From Kribbella sp. VKM Ac-2568 (GTDB taxonomy: Bacteria > Actinomycetota > Actinomycetes > Propionibacteriales > Kribbellaceae), in the NCBI RefSeq assembly GCF_004345365.1, contig NZ_SLVF01000006.1, positions 124,001 to 188,000 of the forward strand: a DNA stretch of 64,000 nucleotides. The letters run 5' to 3'. Made by a program: the position numbers and the translations under genes. How positions within the stretch are numbered: the first letter of the stretch is position 1; every line of letters begins with the position of its first letter. Under the pieces are notes generated by a model. The model was given only the letters and a program-made list of their open reading frames with translations, ran no database searches and was not told the origin of the DNA. Of this stretch, positions 8,284-16,380 are shown piece by piece.

Positions 8284-10176
8284 ATGACATCGCAGGCACG
8301 TCTCGTCGGCGGGCGCTACGAAGAGGGCGAACCGCTGGGCCGAGGGGGCATGGCCGATGTCCGCAAGGGCGTCGACAACCGACTGGGCCGCACGGTTGCG
8401 ATCAAGCGACTGCGGGTCGACCTGGCCAGCGACTCGACCTTCCAGGCCAGATTCCGGCGTGAGGCGCAGTCGGCCGCGTCCCTCAACCACCCGACCATCG
8501 TGTCGGTCTACGACACCGGCGAGGAGCCGGACCCGAACGGCTCCGGCGTCACCATCCCCTACATCGTGATGGAGTATGTCGCCGGCAAGACCCTGCGCGA
8601 CCTGATCCGCGAGGGCCGCAAGATCATGCCCGAGCGGGCCCTGGAGATCACCTCCGGCGTGCTCGAGGCGCTCGACTACAGCCACCGGGCCGGCATCGTG
8701 CACCGCGACATCAAGCCCGGCAACGTGATGCTGACCCCGCAGGGCCAGGTCAAGGTGATGGACTTCGGCATCGCCCGGGCCGTCGCGGACACCTCGTCCA
8801 CGATGACCCAGACGGCGGCCGTGATCGGCACCGCGCAGTACCTGTCGCCCGAGCAGGCCCGCGGCGAGACCGTGGACGCGCGGTCCGACCTGTACTCGAC
8901 CGGCTGCCTGCTGTACGAACTGCTCGTCGGGCGGCCGCCGTTCGTCGGCGAGTCGCCGGTGTCGGTGGCCTACCAGCACGTCCGGGAGGAGCCGGCCCCG
9001 CCGTCCTCCTTCGACCCGGACATCCCGCCGGAGGTCGACGCGGTCGTGCTGAAGGCGCTGACCAAGAACCGTGAGCACCGCTACCAGAGCGCTTCCGAGA
9101 TGCGCCAGGACATCCACCGGGTGCTGGCCGGGCAGCAGGTGACCGCGCCGATGGCCGCGGTCGCCGAGACCCGCGCGATCCCGGCCACCGCGGTCTCCCC
9201 TGCCACCCAGGCGTACGGGCAAGGCCAGGGCGGCGACATGCTGCCGCCGGACGACGGGCTCGACGAGGCCCAGGAGGCTCGGGCGCGGCGCAACCGTGGC
9301 CTTGCGTACTTCCTGCTCGGCCTGGCGATCGTGGCCGTGGCGGTCGGCGCGTACGCGCTGATCACCAACATGGGCAACGACGGCAACGGCGGGAACAACC
9401 AGCCGCAGCAGGTCGCCGTGCCCAGGGTCGTCGGCGCCTCGCTGCCCGCGGCCACCCAGACACTGGCCGACCAGGGGCTGAAGATCTCCGCCACGTCGGC
9501 GGCCAGCAACACGGTGGGCAAAGGCCTGATCATCACCCAGAGCCCGGGCGCGTCGACGATGGTCGACAAGGACACCACGGTGGCCGTGGTGGTCTCGGCC
9601 GGACCGAACACCTTCCCGGTGCCGGACGTGATCGGCAAGTCGGAGTCGGAGGCCCGGACGCTGATCGAGGATTCGCCGGGCAAGTTCGAAGTGGCGAGCA
9701 AGACGGTCGAGCAGGCCAACGAGGCCAAGGCCGGCACGGTGCTCGCGGTCAGCCCGGACCCAGGCGGTCAGTACGCGCCGGGCACCACGTTCACCCTGAC
9801 GCTCTCGACCGGCAAGGTGCAGGTCGAGGTGCCGGACGTCACGACCGCTCAGCAGGACGATGCGACGAAGACGCTGAAGGACCTTGGGCTGAGGGTGGGC
9901 TACAGGCAGCAGGAAGACCCGAACGCGGTCGAGGAGACGGTGCTCGCGCAGAGCATCAAGCCGGGCACGAAGGTCGAGAAGGGCACCCTGATCACCCTGA
10001 CGATCGCGCTCAAGCCCGAGCAGCCGAGCACGCCGCCGAGCACCCCGCCGACGTCCACTCCGACTGACCCGAACACGCCGCCGATCACGATCGGTGGCGG
10101 CGGGTCCGGCGGCGAAGGCGGTGGCCAGGGCAGCGGCAACCCGAACGGAACCGGCAGTGGAAGCGGCAATCCCTGA
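8284..10176 (+). CDS. pknB: PknB, PASTA-domain Ser/Thr protein kinase
   Basis: 630 residues from the ATG at 8284. The kinase domain spans about 10-275, with Gly-rich loop LGRGGMADV, catalytic Lys in VAIKRL (near 41), HRDIKPGN (Asp near 142), DFGIA (near 160) and an activation loop with several Thr before GTAQYLSPEQ. One membrane helix lies near 372-392, followed by three PASTA repeats (about 412-478, 479-547, 548-612) and a Pro/Thr/Gly-rich tail. The extracellular PASTA domains sense muropeptides or lipid II. No pknA lies beside it, as in streptomycetes but unlike mycobacteria. It lies 154 bp after pbpA and is the last gene of the operon, closed by a terminator. Confidence 0.96.
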   Translation: MTSQARLVGGRYEEGEPLGRGGMADVRKGVDNRLGRTVAIKRLRVDLASDSTFQARFRREAQSAASLNHPTIVSVYDTGEEPDPNGSGVTIPYIVMEYVAGKTLRDLIREGRKIMPERALEITSGVLEALDYSHRAGIVHRDIKPGNVMLTPQGQVKVMDFGIARAVADTSSTMTQTAAVIGTAQYLSPEQARGETVDARSDLYSTGCLLYELLVGRPPFVGESPVSVAYQHVREEPAPPSSFDPDIPPEVDAVVLKALTKNREHRYQSASEMRQDIHRVLAGQQVTAPMAAVAETRAIPATAVSPATQAYGQGQGGDMLPPDDGLDEAQEARARRNRGLAYFLLGLAIVAVAVGAYALITNMGNDGNGGNNQPQQVAVPRVVGASLPAATQTLADQGLKISATSAASNTVGKGLIITQSPGASTMVDKDTTVAVVVSAGPNTFPVPDVIGKSESEARTLIEDSPGKFEVASKTVEQANEAKAGTVLAVSPDPGGQYAPGTTFTLTLSTGKVQVEVPDVTTAQQDDATKTLKDLGLRVGYRQQEDPNAVEETVLAQSIKPGTKVEKGTLITLTIALKPEQPSTPPSTPPTSTPTDPNTPPITIGGGGSGGEGGGQGSGNPNGTGSGSGNP

Positions 10177-10202
10177 CCATCGGGACGGACCATGAGGAGA
10201 GA

Positions 10203-10236
10203 GGCCGCGGGACGTGTCCCGCGGCCTTTCTCTTTG
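10203..10236 (+). terminator. intrinsic terminator after pknB
   Basis: A perfect 11-bp stem (GGCCGCGGGAC / GTCCCGCGGCC) with a 2-base loop, followed by TTTCTCTTT. It sits between the convergent pknB and pabA genes and may also stop pabA transcription from the other side. Confidence 0.85.
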
Positions 10237-10247
10237 CCCTGCTGTGA

Positions 10248-10880
10248 CTAGCTGACGACGGGGGCCATGCCGGCCGAGCGGGCGACAGCGTCCGGGTCGC
10301 CGCAGATCTCGAGCCAGTTCGCCAGCATCCGGTGGCCGCCCTCGGTGAGCACGGACTCCGGGTGGAACTGGACGCCCTCGACCCGGAGGTCCCGGTGCCG
10401 CGCGGCCATGATCACGCCTGCCTCGGTCCGGGCGGTCACCTGCAGCACGTCCGGCACGCTGTCCTCGGCGATCGCGAGCGAGTGGTACCGGGTCGCGGTG
10501 AACGGCGACGGCAGTCCGGCGAGCACCCCGGCGCCCTCGTGGAAGACCTGGCTGGTCTTGCCGTGCAGGAGCTCATCCGCGCGGCCGACCACCCCGCCGT
10601 ACGCGACGCCGATCGCCTGCAGTCCCAGGCAGACGCCGAAGATCGGGACCTCGCCGCCCTTCTCCCTGACGATGTCCACGCACGCGCCGGCTTCTTCCGG
10701 CGTACCGGGGCCCGGGGAGAGCAGCACCCCGTCGTACTGCGAGACGTCGTCCGGGGTGACCTCGTCGTTACGCAGCACGACGGTCTCGGCCTGGAGTTGC
10801 TGGAGGTACTGCACCAGGTTGTAGACGAAGGAGTCGTAGTTGTCGACGACAAGGATCCGCGGCATGCGGTCCATTGTCAC
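10248..10880 (-). CDS. pabA: aminodeoxychorismate/anthranilate synthase glutaminase subunit
   Basis: 210 residues, class I glutamine amidotransferase. The catalytic Cys is in GVCLGLQAIG, the oxyanion loop is LSPGPGTPEEAG, and the His-Glu pair is in GVQFHPESVLT; the N-terminus has the typical ILVVDNYDSFVYNLVQYL. The subunit makes ammonia from glutamine for aminodeoxychorismate synthase (folate) or anthranilate synthase (tryptophan). At this locus in actinobacteria it is usually annotated trpG or pabA; sequence alone does not decide between them. Starts at GTG 10880 or ATG 10874 are both possible. Confidence 0.92.
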   Translation of the reverse strand: MTMDRMPRILVVDNYDSFVYNLVQYLQQLQAETVVLRNDEVTPDDVSQYDGVLLSPGPGTPEEAGACVDIVREKGGEVPIFGVCLGLQAIGVAYGGVVGRADELLHGKTSQVFHEGAGVLAGLPSPFTATRYHSLAIAEDSVPDVLQVTARTEAGVIMAARHRDLRVEGVQFHPESVLTEGGHRMLANWLEICGDPDAVARSAGMAPVVS

Positions 10881-10899
10881 AGAGCCGGAGACGCTGTGG

Positions 10900-11670
10900 T
10901 CAGCGACCGCTGCTGGACGGACTCGCGCTCGGCGTCTTCTCGAACCCCGGCACGGTCGCGCTCTGCAGGTCCAGGGTGCCCTCGTAAGCCGGCATCGCGA
11001 TAGAGGACTCGTTCTTCACCTCGTAGCCGAGCTGGAACTTGACCACGTAGTCCTGCAGATTGTCGATGTACTGCGAGTCGTCGAGGGCCTGCTGCAACTT
11101 CCGCCGGTCCCCGATCGCGGTGATCTTGTACGGCGGCAGGTAGGGCACGCCGTGCAGCACCACGGAGTTGCCGACGCACTTGATCCCGGTGGTGGAGATC
11201 ACCCGGTGGTTCTGGATCGACAGGGCGTCCGCACCGCCGGCCCAGAGCGCGTTCACCACGGCCTGGATGTCCTGCTGGTGGATCACCAGCCAGTCGGCGT
11301 CGACGTCCGGGTTGTCCTTGACCACCTCGGGCGGGGCGTCCTTGAGGGTGACGGTGAGACCCGGGCCGGTGACCGGCGTCGTCCCGACCTGCTCGGACAG
11401 GTCCTTGAGCTGCTTGGCCAGCTGCGGTTCGATCGAGCCCTGCTGGGTCTGCAGCTTCTCGATGTCCTGGGTCAGTGCGGCGTGCTGGCGGGTCAGCAGA
11501 GCGCTGCGTCTGCTCTGCTCCTCGACCAGGCCGGCAAGCGTAGTGTTACGACTGGGCCTCAGGTCAGTACCCCGAGCGTTGGTCGCACTGGTCGCGAAGA
11601 GGAGCCCGGCGCACAGCAGTGCCACCGGCGCACCCGCGCGCCAGAGCGAAAAACGCCTCAGCCTGCTCAC
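10900..11670 (-). CDS. DUF881 family membrane-anchored protein
   Basis: 256 residues from the GTG at 11670, chosen because GGGGAG precedes it and the signal anchor follows at once (LWRAGAPVALLCAGLLFATS). A coiled-coil stretch follows (about residues 45-95), then the DUF881 domain with VTGPGLTVTLKDAP, ADALSIQNHRV and GVPYLPPYKITAIGD. DUF881 proteins lie beside crgA across Actinobacteria and resemble the sporulation/division protein YlxX in domain; their molecular role is not settled. It ends 19 bp upstream of pabA on the same strand, so the two may be co-transcribed. Confidence 0.88.
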   Translation of the reverse strand: MSRLRRFSLWRAGAPVALLCAGLLFATSATNARGTDLRPSRNTTLAGLVEEQSRRSALLTRQHAALTQDIEKLQTQQGSIEPQLAKQLKDLSEQVGTTPVTGPGLTVTLKDAPPEVVKDNPDVDADWLVIHQQDIQAVVNALWAGGADALSIQNHRVISTTGIKCVGNSVVLHGVPYLPPYKITAIGDRRKLQQALDDSQYIDNLQDYVVKFQLGYEVKNESSIAMPAYEGTLDLQSATVPGFEKTPSASPSSSGR

Positions 11671-11776
11671 CCGTGCTCCCCTTGTTCTGGCCTGCACTAC
11701 GCTAACCGAGGCCAGAGCCAGCTTACGTGTCCACTGAAAAGTCCACTGCCAAGTGTCCGTTACGAGGAGTCGAGTC

Positions 11777-12043
11777 GTGCCCGAGTCGAGCAGTCGCAAC
11801 AAGAAGAAGTCTTCATCTGACAAGGTGAAGGTGGAGAAGACTCCGAAGAAGCCGCGCACCACCAGCCGCGTGTGGGTCGCGCCGCTGATGCTGGCCTGCT
11901 GGCTGCTCGGACTCGCCTGGCTGGTCGTCTTCTACGTCGCCGGCCAGGACATCCCGGTGATGCGCGACCTGAACAACTGGAACCTGCTGATCGGCATGGG
12001 CCTGATCGCCGCCGGTTTCGTCGTCTCCACCCAGTGGGTCTGA
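11777..12043 (+). CDS. crgA: CrgA, cell division protein
   Basis: 88 residues from the GTG at 11777, with GAGGAG nine bases upstream. The N-terminus is charged and Lys-rich ([10 protein letters not shown]), and two membrane helices follow (about 36-58 and 66-86), joined by a short loop with [14 protein letters not shown]. CrgA binds FtsZ, FtsQ, FtsI and Wag31 and tunes septum formation. It is divergent from the DUF881 gene with about 106 bp between starts, an arrangement conserved in actinobacteria. Confidence 0.94.
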   Translation: MPESSSRNKKKSSSDKVKVEKTPKKPRTTSRVWVAPLMLACWLLGLAWLVVFYVAGQDIPVMRDLNNWNLLIGMGLIAAGFVVSTQWV

Positions 12044-12126
12044 CCCTTCCGGTACCTCTGACCCTCGGACCTCGCCGGCGATCGGGCGCAACCGGCGCAG
12101 GTCCGTGGTGAATTACAGGCCTGTGG

Positions 12127-12264
12127 TTATCCACATGGGTATCCCCAGCTGTGCACAGTTTTCGGGGGTGTTGTCCCCAGGTTGTCCCAAGGTTCTGAAC
12201 GGCTGGCCGCGAAGACCGGCCAAATCTGTGGATAAAGGTGGTTTGATCACCGCTTTATCCACAG
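12127..12264. promoter_or_regulatory. cluster of DnaA boxes
   Basis: Three perfect 9-mer DnaA boxes: TTATCCACA at 12127-12135 (plus), TGTGGATAA at 12227-12235 (minus) and TTATCCACA at 12255-12263 (plus). Near-matches TTGTCCCCA (12171) and TTGTCCCAA (12182) lie between them. The last two perfect boxes form a 12-bp perfect inverted repeat (12226-12237 / 12253-12264). The whole gap 12044-12335 holds no gene. DnaA binding is inferred from the motif; the function could be titration or regulation of the flanking genes. Confidence 0.6.
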
Positions 12265-12335
12265 CTGGGGAGTACTGCGAGGCGTAACGTCGGCAGAGCC
12301 GGATCCCCGGCAACGGAGACGGGGAGGGTCTCACG

Positions 12336-12944
12336 ATGTTCGTTCAGGTCATTCAGGGGCAGGTAGCAGATGCCGAGCAGGCGCATGCCGCGCTCGACCG
12401 GTGGGCCGAGGAGCTGGCTCCCAACGCGGCCGGCTGGCTCGGCACCACGGCAGGTGTCACCGACGACGGCCAGCTGATCATGCTGGCCCGCTTCGAGTCG
12501 GAAGCGGCGGCCCGGCGCAACAGCGAACAGCCGGACCAGGACAAGTGGTGGGGCGAGATGTCGTCGCAACTGAGCGGCGCGGCCACCTTCCACGACAGCG
12601 ACGACGTGGTCACCGATGTCGTCGGCGAGCCGAACTCGGCCGGCTTCGTCCAGGTGATGCAGGGCCAGGGCAACAATCCGGACCGGGCCCGTGAGCTGAT
12701 GAACACCGACCAGGACAAGTGGGCGGCCTTCCGGCCGGACATCGTCGGCACGATGGCGGCGATGTACGGGGACGGCGAGTACACGATGGCGATGTACTTC
12801 ACCTCCGAGGCCGAGGCCCGCGTAGGCGAGCAGAAGGAACCACCGCCGGAGCTGAAGGCGCAGATGGACGAGCTCAACGCGATGTCCACCGGCATGCCGA
12901 CCTTCTACGATCTCAAGCACCCCTGGCTGTACTCACCCCGCTGA
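12336..12944 (+). CDS. tandem dimeric alpha/beta-barrel-like protein, function unknown
   Basis: 202 residues made of two similar halves: MFVQVIQGQV at the start and GFVQVMQGQG near residue 104, each followed by helices and by strand-like segments (LIMLARFES; YTMAMYFTSEAEA). This internal repeat fits a fused pair of ferredoxin-like dimeric alpha/beta barrels, as in antibiotic-monooxygenase-like or stress-response proteins. No catalytic residues could be named. Its start lies 72 bp after the DnaA-box cluster. Its 3' end overlaps the convergent hydrolase gene by 32 bp. Confidence 0.75.
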   Translation: MFVQVIQGQVADAEQAHAALDRWAEELAPNAAGWLGTTAGVTDDGQLIMLARFESEAAARRNSEQPDQDKWWGEMSSQLSGAATFHDSDDVVTDVVGEPNSAGFVQVMQGQGNNPDRARELMNTDQDKWAAFRPDIVGTMAAMYGDGEYTMAMYFTSEAEARVGEQKEPPPELKAQMDELNAMSTGMPTFYDLKHPWLYSPR

Positions 12945-13830
12945 GGAGGGTGGTCAGGCGGGCCGCGAAGTCCGCGGGGAACTCGTGGGTCAGGCCGGGA
13001 ACGCGCTCGATGCTGAGTCCGAACTCTGACAGCCGTTCGCCGGCCTCGTCCACAACCTGCAGCAGCTCGTCGTCGGTACCGATCACGACGCTCGCCGGGG
13101 ACAACGGGCCCTGAGCTTCCGCCGGCAGCTCCCGCAATGCCGGAGCCAGTACTACGACGCCTGCCGCGGGCGCGGGTCGTCCTGTCAGGGCCCAGTCGAG
13201 TGCCACCCGCCCGCCGGCCGAGAATCCGGCTGCGATCAACGGCAGCCCGCGGAGTTCCCCGGGAAGCTGCTCGAGCGCCCGGGCCAGGTCCCGCTCGGCC
13301 GCTTCCTTGTCAGGCCAGGTCCGGTACATCGGAGACATCAACCGCGACGACTCCACCCCGACCAGCGTAAAGCCGAGCTCGAGCACCGCGGCCCAGTCCT
13401 TCATCGCATGCGAAGCCCGCTGGCCGGCGCCGTGCAACGCCACCACGACACCCCGTACGCCGCCACCCTCCTGCGGGAGGGCGACCAGAGGTGGGTCTTC
13501 GACGGTGATCCGGCGGTCGCGGGAAAGCTCCACCAGTTTCTGGAAGCCGGGGAGGGCCTGGAGGGGAGCCAGATCGTCGTCCTCGGTGAGGATCGACTCC
13601 TCCCACCAGCCGCCGTCGTCGCTCGCCTCTTGAAGGACCCGGAGCGCCTCGGCCGCTTCTCCGATCGACCCGAGAACGCACGCCCTGAGGTGGGCCAACT
13701 CGGCCGACCATGGGCGGAGCTCGGGATCCACGTTCTCCAGCAGGTCCAGCGCAACCGGCTGCAGGCCCTCCTCGTACAGGGCGGCAACGCGGTCGGTCAG
13801 CCGGTCGTAGCGGGCCTCGGGAGTATCCAT
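12913..13830 (-). CDS. alpha/beta hydrolase with TPR-like N-terminal region
   Basis: About 305 residues from the ATG at 13830 (AGGA nine bases upstream). The first 110 or so residues are helical and TPR-like (AALYEEGLQPVALDLLENV, EAAEALRVLQEAS). The rest is an alpha/beta hydrolase of the phospholipase/carboxylesterase type: VVVALHGAGQ, nucleophile elbow AAGFSAGGRVAL (GFSAG), Asp in VIGTDDELLQV and His in PGLTHEFP. The substrate is unknown. The 5' region faces the EXLDI gene, with about 97 bp between starts. Confidence 0.8.
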   Translation of the reverse strand: MDTPEARYDRLTDRVAALYEEGLQPVALDLLENVDPELRPWSAELAHLRACVLGSIGEAAEALRVLQEASDDGGWWEESILTEDDDLAPLQALPGFQKLVELSRDRRITVEDPPLVALPQEGGGVRGVVVALHGAGQRASHAMKDWAAVLELGFTLVGVESSRLMSPMYRTWPDKEAAERDLARALEQLPGELRGLPLIAAGFSAGGRVALDWALTGRPAPAAGVVVLAPALRELPAEAQGPLSPASVVIGTDDELLQVVDEAGERLSEFGLSIERVPGLTHEFPADFAARLTTLLSGVSTARGA

Positions 13831-13870
13831 CCGACGATCCTGGCAGGCTTGGACGAGGTTCGTCGCAAAT

Positions 13871-13918
13871 ATATGTAGACATCTACGTAGTGGCCTACGT
13901 ATAGTTCTACGTAGGAGG
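13871..13918 (+). promoter_or_regulatory. EXLDI promoter covered by four 12-bp direct repeats
   Basis: Four consecutive 12-bp units begin ATATGTA, CTACGTA, CTACGTA and CTACGTA at 13871, 13883, 13895 and 13907. A good promoter lies inside them: TAGACA at 13876-13881, 18-bp spacer, TATAGT at 13900-13905. The last unit runs into the ribosome site (GGAGGAGAGAG) of the EXLDI gene. The layout is that of an operator array for a small ribbon-helix-helix-like protein; autoregulation by the EXLDI product is an inference. Confidence 0.65.
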
Positions 13919-13927
13919 AGAGAGACC

Positions 13928-14461
13928 ATGCCGAACAAGACGATCTACGTTTCCGACGACGACCTGGCGCTGTACAAGCGGGCCCAGGAACTCGCCGGCA
14001 ACCTGTCCCAAGCGATCTCCATGGCGCTGCGGCGGTACGTGGAGATGGAGGAAGGCCGGCTCGAGGGCTTCGAGGAGATCACCGTCCGGGTCGGGCGCGG
14101 AACAGGCCGCCAACAGCGGTTCTCCGGCGTCCTGATCGCCGAGGGCGGCCGCTCGAACAAGAACGGTTACGAAGCCTTCAAGGTCTACCGCAGCCGGACC
14201 GGGAAGTTCGTCCTGCACGCCGACCGACGCCAGCAGTACAGCAGTGTCACCACCGTCGACGGTGAGGAGCAGAACTTCACCGGCTGGCGGAGCTGGATCG
14301 GCAGCCTTGCCACCAACCAGACCTGGAGCATGGCGCAGGGCGAGGCCACGCTGCACGTCGTCGAGACGGTCGAGGAACTGCGCGAGCTGATCCCGGCCGA
14401 CCTCTACGCGATGGTCGAGGAGGCGGCTGACCATCCCACCGTGGAGGACCTCGACATCTGA
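13928..14461 (+). CDS. EXLDI family protein
   Basis: 177 residues. The protein ends in EDLDI, the C-terminal signature that names the EXLDI family. The first 45 residues (KTIYVSDDDLALYKRAQEL, then a helix LSQAISMALRRYVE) look like a ribbon-helix-helix DNA-binding or dimerisation unit. The rest is beta-rich with GWRSWIGSLATNQTWS. The family is restricted to actinobacteria and is found beside Drr-type ABC exporters, as here. It has a strong Shine-Dalgarno that overlaps the operator array. Its function is not established; a repressor or sensor for the exporter is a reasonable inference. Confidence 0.85.
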   Translation: MPNKTIYVSDDDLALYKRAQELAGNLSQAISMALRRYVEMEEGRLEGFEEITVRVGRGTGRQQRFSGVLIAEGGRSNKNGYEAFKVYRSRTGKFVLHADRRQQYSSVTTVDGEEQNFTGWRSWIGSLATNQTWSMAQGEATLHVVETVEELRELIPADLYAMVEEAADHPTVEDLDI

Positions 14462-14617
14462 CCTTCCACCACCCACCAACTGAACACCGCTGATCCCACC
14501 GACGGCGGCTCGCAGCACGAGCCGGCCGGCTGGTTCAGCACGCCCTGAATCTCCTCCTCCGAACCCCCTTAGGCCACCTGGGTCAGGTTCGCCCTGCCCG
14601 AAAACAAGCGAGGAACC

Positions 14618-15592
14618 ATGAACAGCTCAATCCCGGCGATCGACGTCCGCGGGCTGCACAAGTCCTACGGCGACAAGCTCGTGCTCGACGGCATCGACCT
14701 GAACGTTGCCGAAGGCACCATCTTTGCCCTGCTCGGCCCGAACGGCGCCGGCAAGACCACGGCCGTCCAGATCCTGTCCACCCTGATCACCGCCGACGCC
14801 GGCGAGATCCGGGTCGCGGGGCACGATCTGCACAGCGACCCCGAAGCGGTTCGCGCCGCGATCGGCGTCACCGGCCAGTTCTCCGCGGTCGACGGTCTGC
14901 TGACCGGCGAGGAGAACCTGATCATGATGGCCGACCTGTACCACCTCGGCCGCGGCGAAGGACGCCGCCGGGCAGCCGAGCTGCTGGCGCAGTTCGACCT
15001 GGCCGAGGCCGGCAAGAAGCTGGCCATGACGTACTCCGGCGGCATGAAGCGCCGGCTCGACCTCGCGATGACGCTGGTCGGGAGCCCACGGATCATCTTC
15101 CTGGACGAGCCGACGACCGGACTCGACCCGCGCAGCCGGCACAGCATGTGGCAGCTCATCCGTGAGTTGGTCGCCGGTGGTGTCACGGTCCTGCTGACCA
15201 CGCAGTACCTGGACGAAGCGGACCAGCTCGCCGACCAGATCGCCGTACTGGACCACGGCAAGCTGGTTGCCCAGGGCACCCCGGAGCAGCTGAAGCGGCT
15301 GGCACCGGGTGGACACATCCGGCTCCGGTTCAACGCGCCGGAGGAGTTCGCCCTGGCCGGCCAGGTGCTGCCGACGGCCGGCCGGGATGACGACGCACTG
15401 GTGCTCCAGGTGCCGAACGACGGCAGCGTGCACTCGCTGCGCGCCCTGCTGGCCCGGATCGACGACGCCTCCCTCGAAGTGGACGAACTCACCGTCCACA
15501 CCCCTGACCTCGACGACGTGTTCTTCGCCGTCACCGGTCAGCCCACCACCAACGCCACCACCGACACCGACGAGAAAGCGACGAGCAAATGA
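14618..15592 (+). CDS. Drr-type ABC transporter ATP-binding protein
   Basis: 324 residues. It contains Walker A GPNGAGKTT, Q-loop GQFSAVDGLLTGEENL, signature YSGGMKRRLDLA, Walker B IIFLDEPTTGLD and H-loop region, followed by the C-terminal extension typical of daunorubicin-resistance DrrA-like ATPases (TVHTPDLDDVFFAVTG). It powers export of a hydrophobic drug or natural product together with the permease made by the next gene. AAGCGAGGAACC precedes the ATG. The last four bases overlap the permease start (ATGA). It lies 156 bp after the EXLDI gene. Confidence 0.93.
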   Translation: MNSSIPAIDVRGLHKSYGDKLVLDGIDLNVAEGTIFALLGPNGAGKTTAVQILSTLITADAGEIRVAGHDLHSDPEAVRAAIGVTGQFSAVDGLLTGEENLIMMADLYHLGRGEGRRRAAELLAQFDLAEAGKKLAMTYSGGMKRRLDLAMTLVGSPRIIFLDEPTTGLDPRSRHSMWQLIRELVAGGVTVLLTTQYLDEADQLADQIAVLDHGKLVAQGTPEQLKRLAPGGHIRLRFNAPEEFALAGQVLPTAGRDDDALVLQVPNDGSVHSLRALLARIDDASLEVDELTVHTPDLDDVFFAVTGQPTTNATTDTDEKATSK

Positions 15593-16380
15593 GCACCGTT
15601 TCCTACCCGATGGCCGACACCGCCACGATGCTGCGCCGCAACCTGCGACACGCCCAGCGCTACCCCGGCCTGTCGCTCGGCGCCCTAGGGATGCCGGTCA
15701 TCATGCTGCTGCTGTTCGGCCTGGTCTTCGGGGACACCTTCTCGGCCGGTATCGGCGGAGGGAGTGGCTTCGACTACATCGACTTCCTCACCCCCGGCAT
15801 CCTGCTGATGTCCATCGCGTCCGGGACGATGTCGCCCGCGGTCGGTGCCGCGATGGACATGAGCGAGGGGATCGTGGCCAGGTTCCGGACGATGGCGATC
15901 TTCCGGCCGGCCGTGCTGGCCGGGCACGTGCTGGGCAACGTGATCGTGACGACCGTCAGCCTGGCCCTGGTGGTCGGCTTCGCCATGCTGCTCGGGTTCC
16001 GCCCGACCGCGTCGCTCGGGGACTGGCTGCTGGCGAGCGGGTTGCTGGTCGCACTGACCTTCGCCCTCACCTGGTTCGCGATCGCGCTGGGCCTGAAGAG
16101 CAAGACCGCGGAGGGGGCGAGCAACATCGTCCTGCCGATCAGCCTGCTGCTGCCCTTCCTGAGCACCACCTTCATCCCGCTGGCGTCGATGCCGAGCGGC
16201 ATCCGCTGGTTCGCCGAGTACCAGCCGTTCACCGTGATCATCGACACCCTGCGCCACCTGCTGCTGGGAATGCCGATGGACAGCGGCAACGGCTGGCTCT
16301 CCATCGCCTGGTGCGTGGCCATCGCGATCGTCGGCTACGCCTGGGCCCAGAAGAGCTACAACAAGGGGACAGCGGCCTAA
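15589..16380 (+). CDS. Drr-type ABC transporter permease
   Basis: 263 residues with six hydrophobic segments (for example VIMLLLFGLVFGDTF, ILLMSIASGTMSPAVG and VTTVSLALVVGFAMLLGF), matching the ABC-2/DrrB family. It is translationally coupled to the ATPase gene. Together the two make a half-transporter pair that would work as a 2+2 exporter. Substrate unknown. Its stop codon overlaps the stop of the convergent flavin-protein gene. Confidence 0.92.
   Translation: MSTVSYPMADTATMLRRNLRHAQRYPGLSLGALGMPVIMLLLFGLVFGDTFSAGIGGGSGFDYIDFLTPGILLMSIASGTMSPAVGAAMDMSEGIVARFRTMAIFRPAVLAGHVLGNVIVTTVSLALVVGFAMLLGFRPTASLGDWLLASGLLVALTFALTWFAIALGLKSKTAEGASNIVLPISLLLPFLSTTFIPLASMPSGIRWFAEYQPFTVIIDTLRHLLLGMPMDSGNGWLSIAWCVAIAIVGYAWAQKSYNKGTAA

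Noticed and set aside
12127..12264. The chromosomal replication origin
   Set aside because: Actinobacterial oriC lies between dnaA and dnaN, has many more boxes, and the gene order puts it beyond gyrB outside the window.
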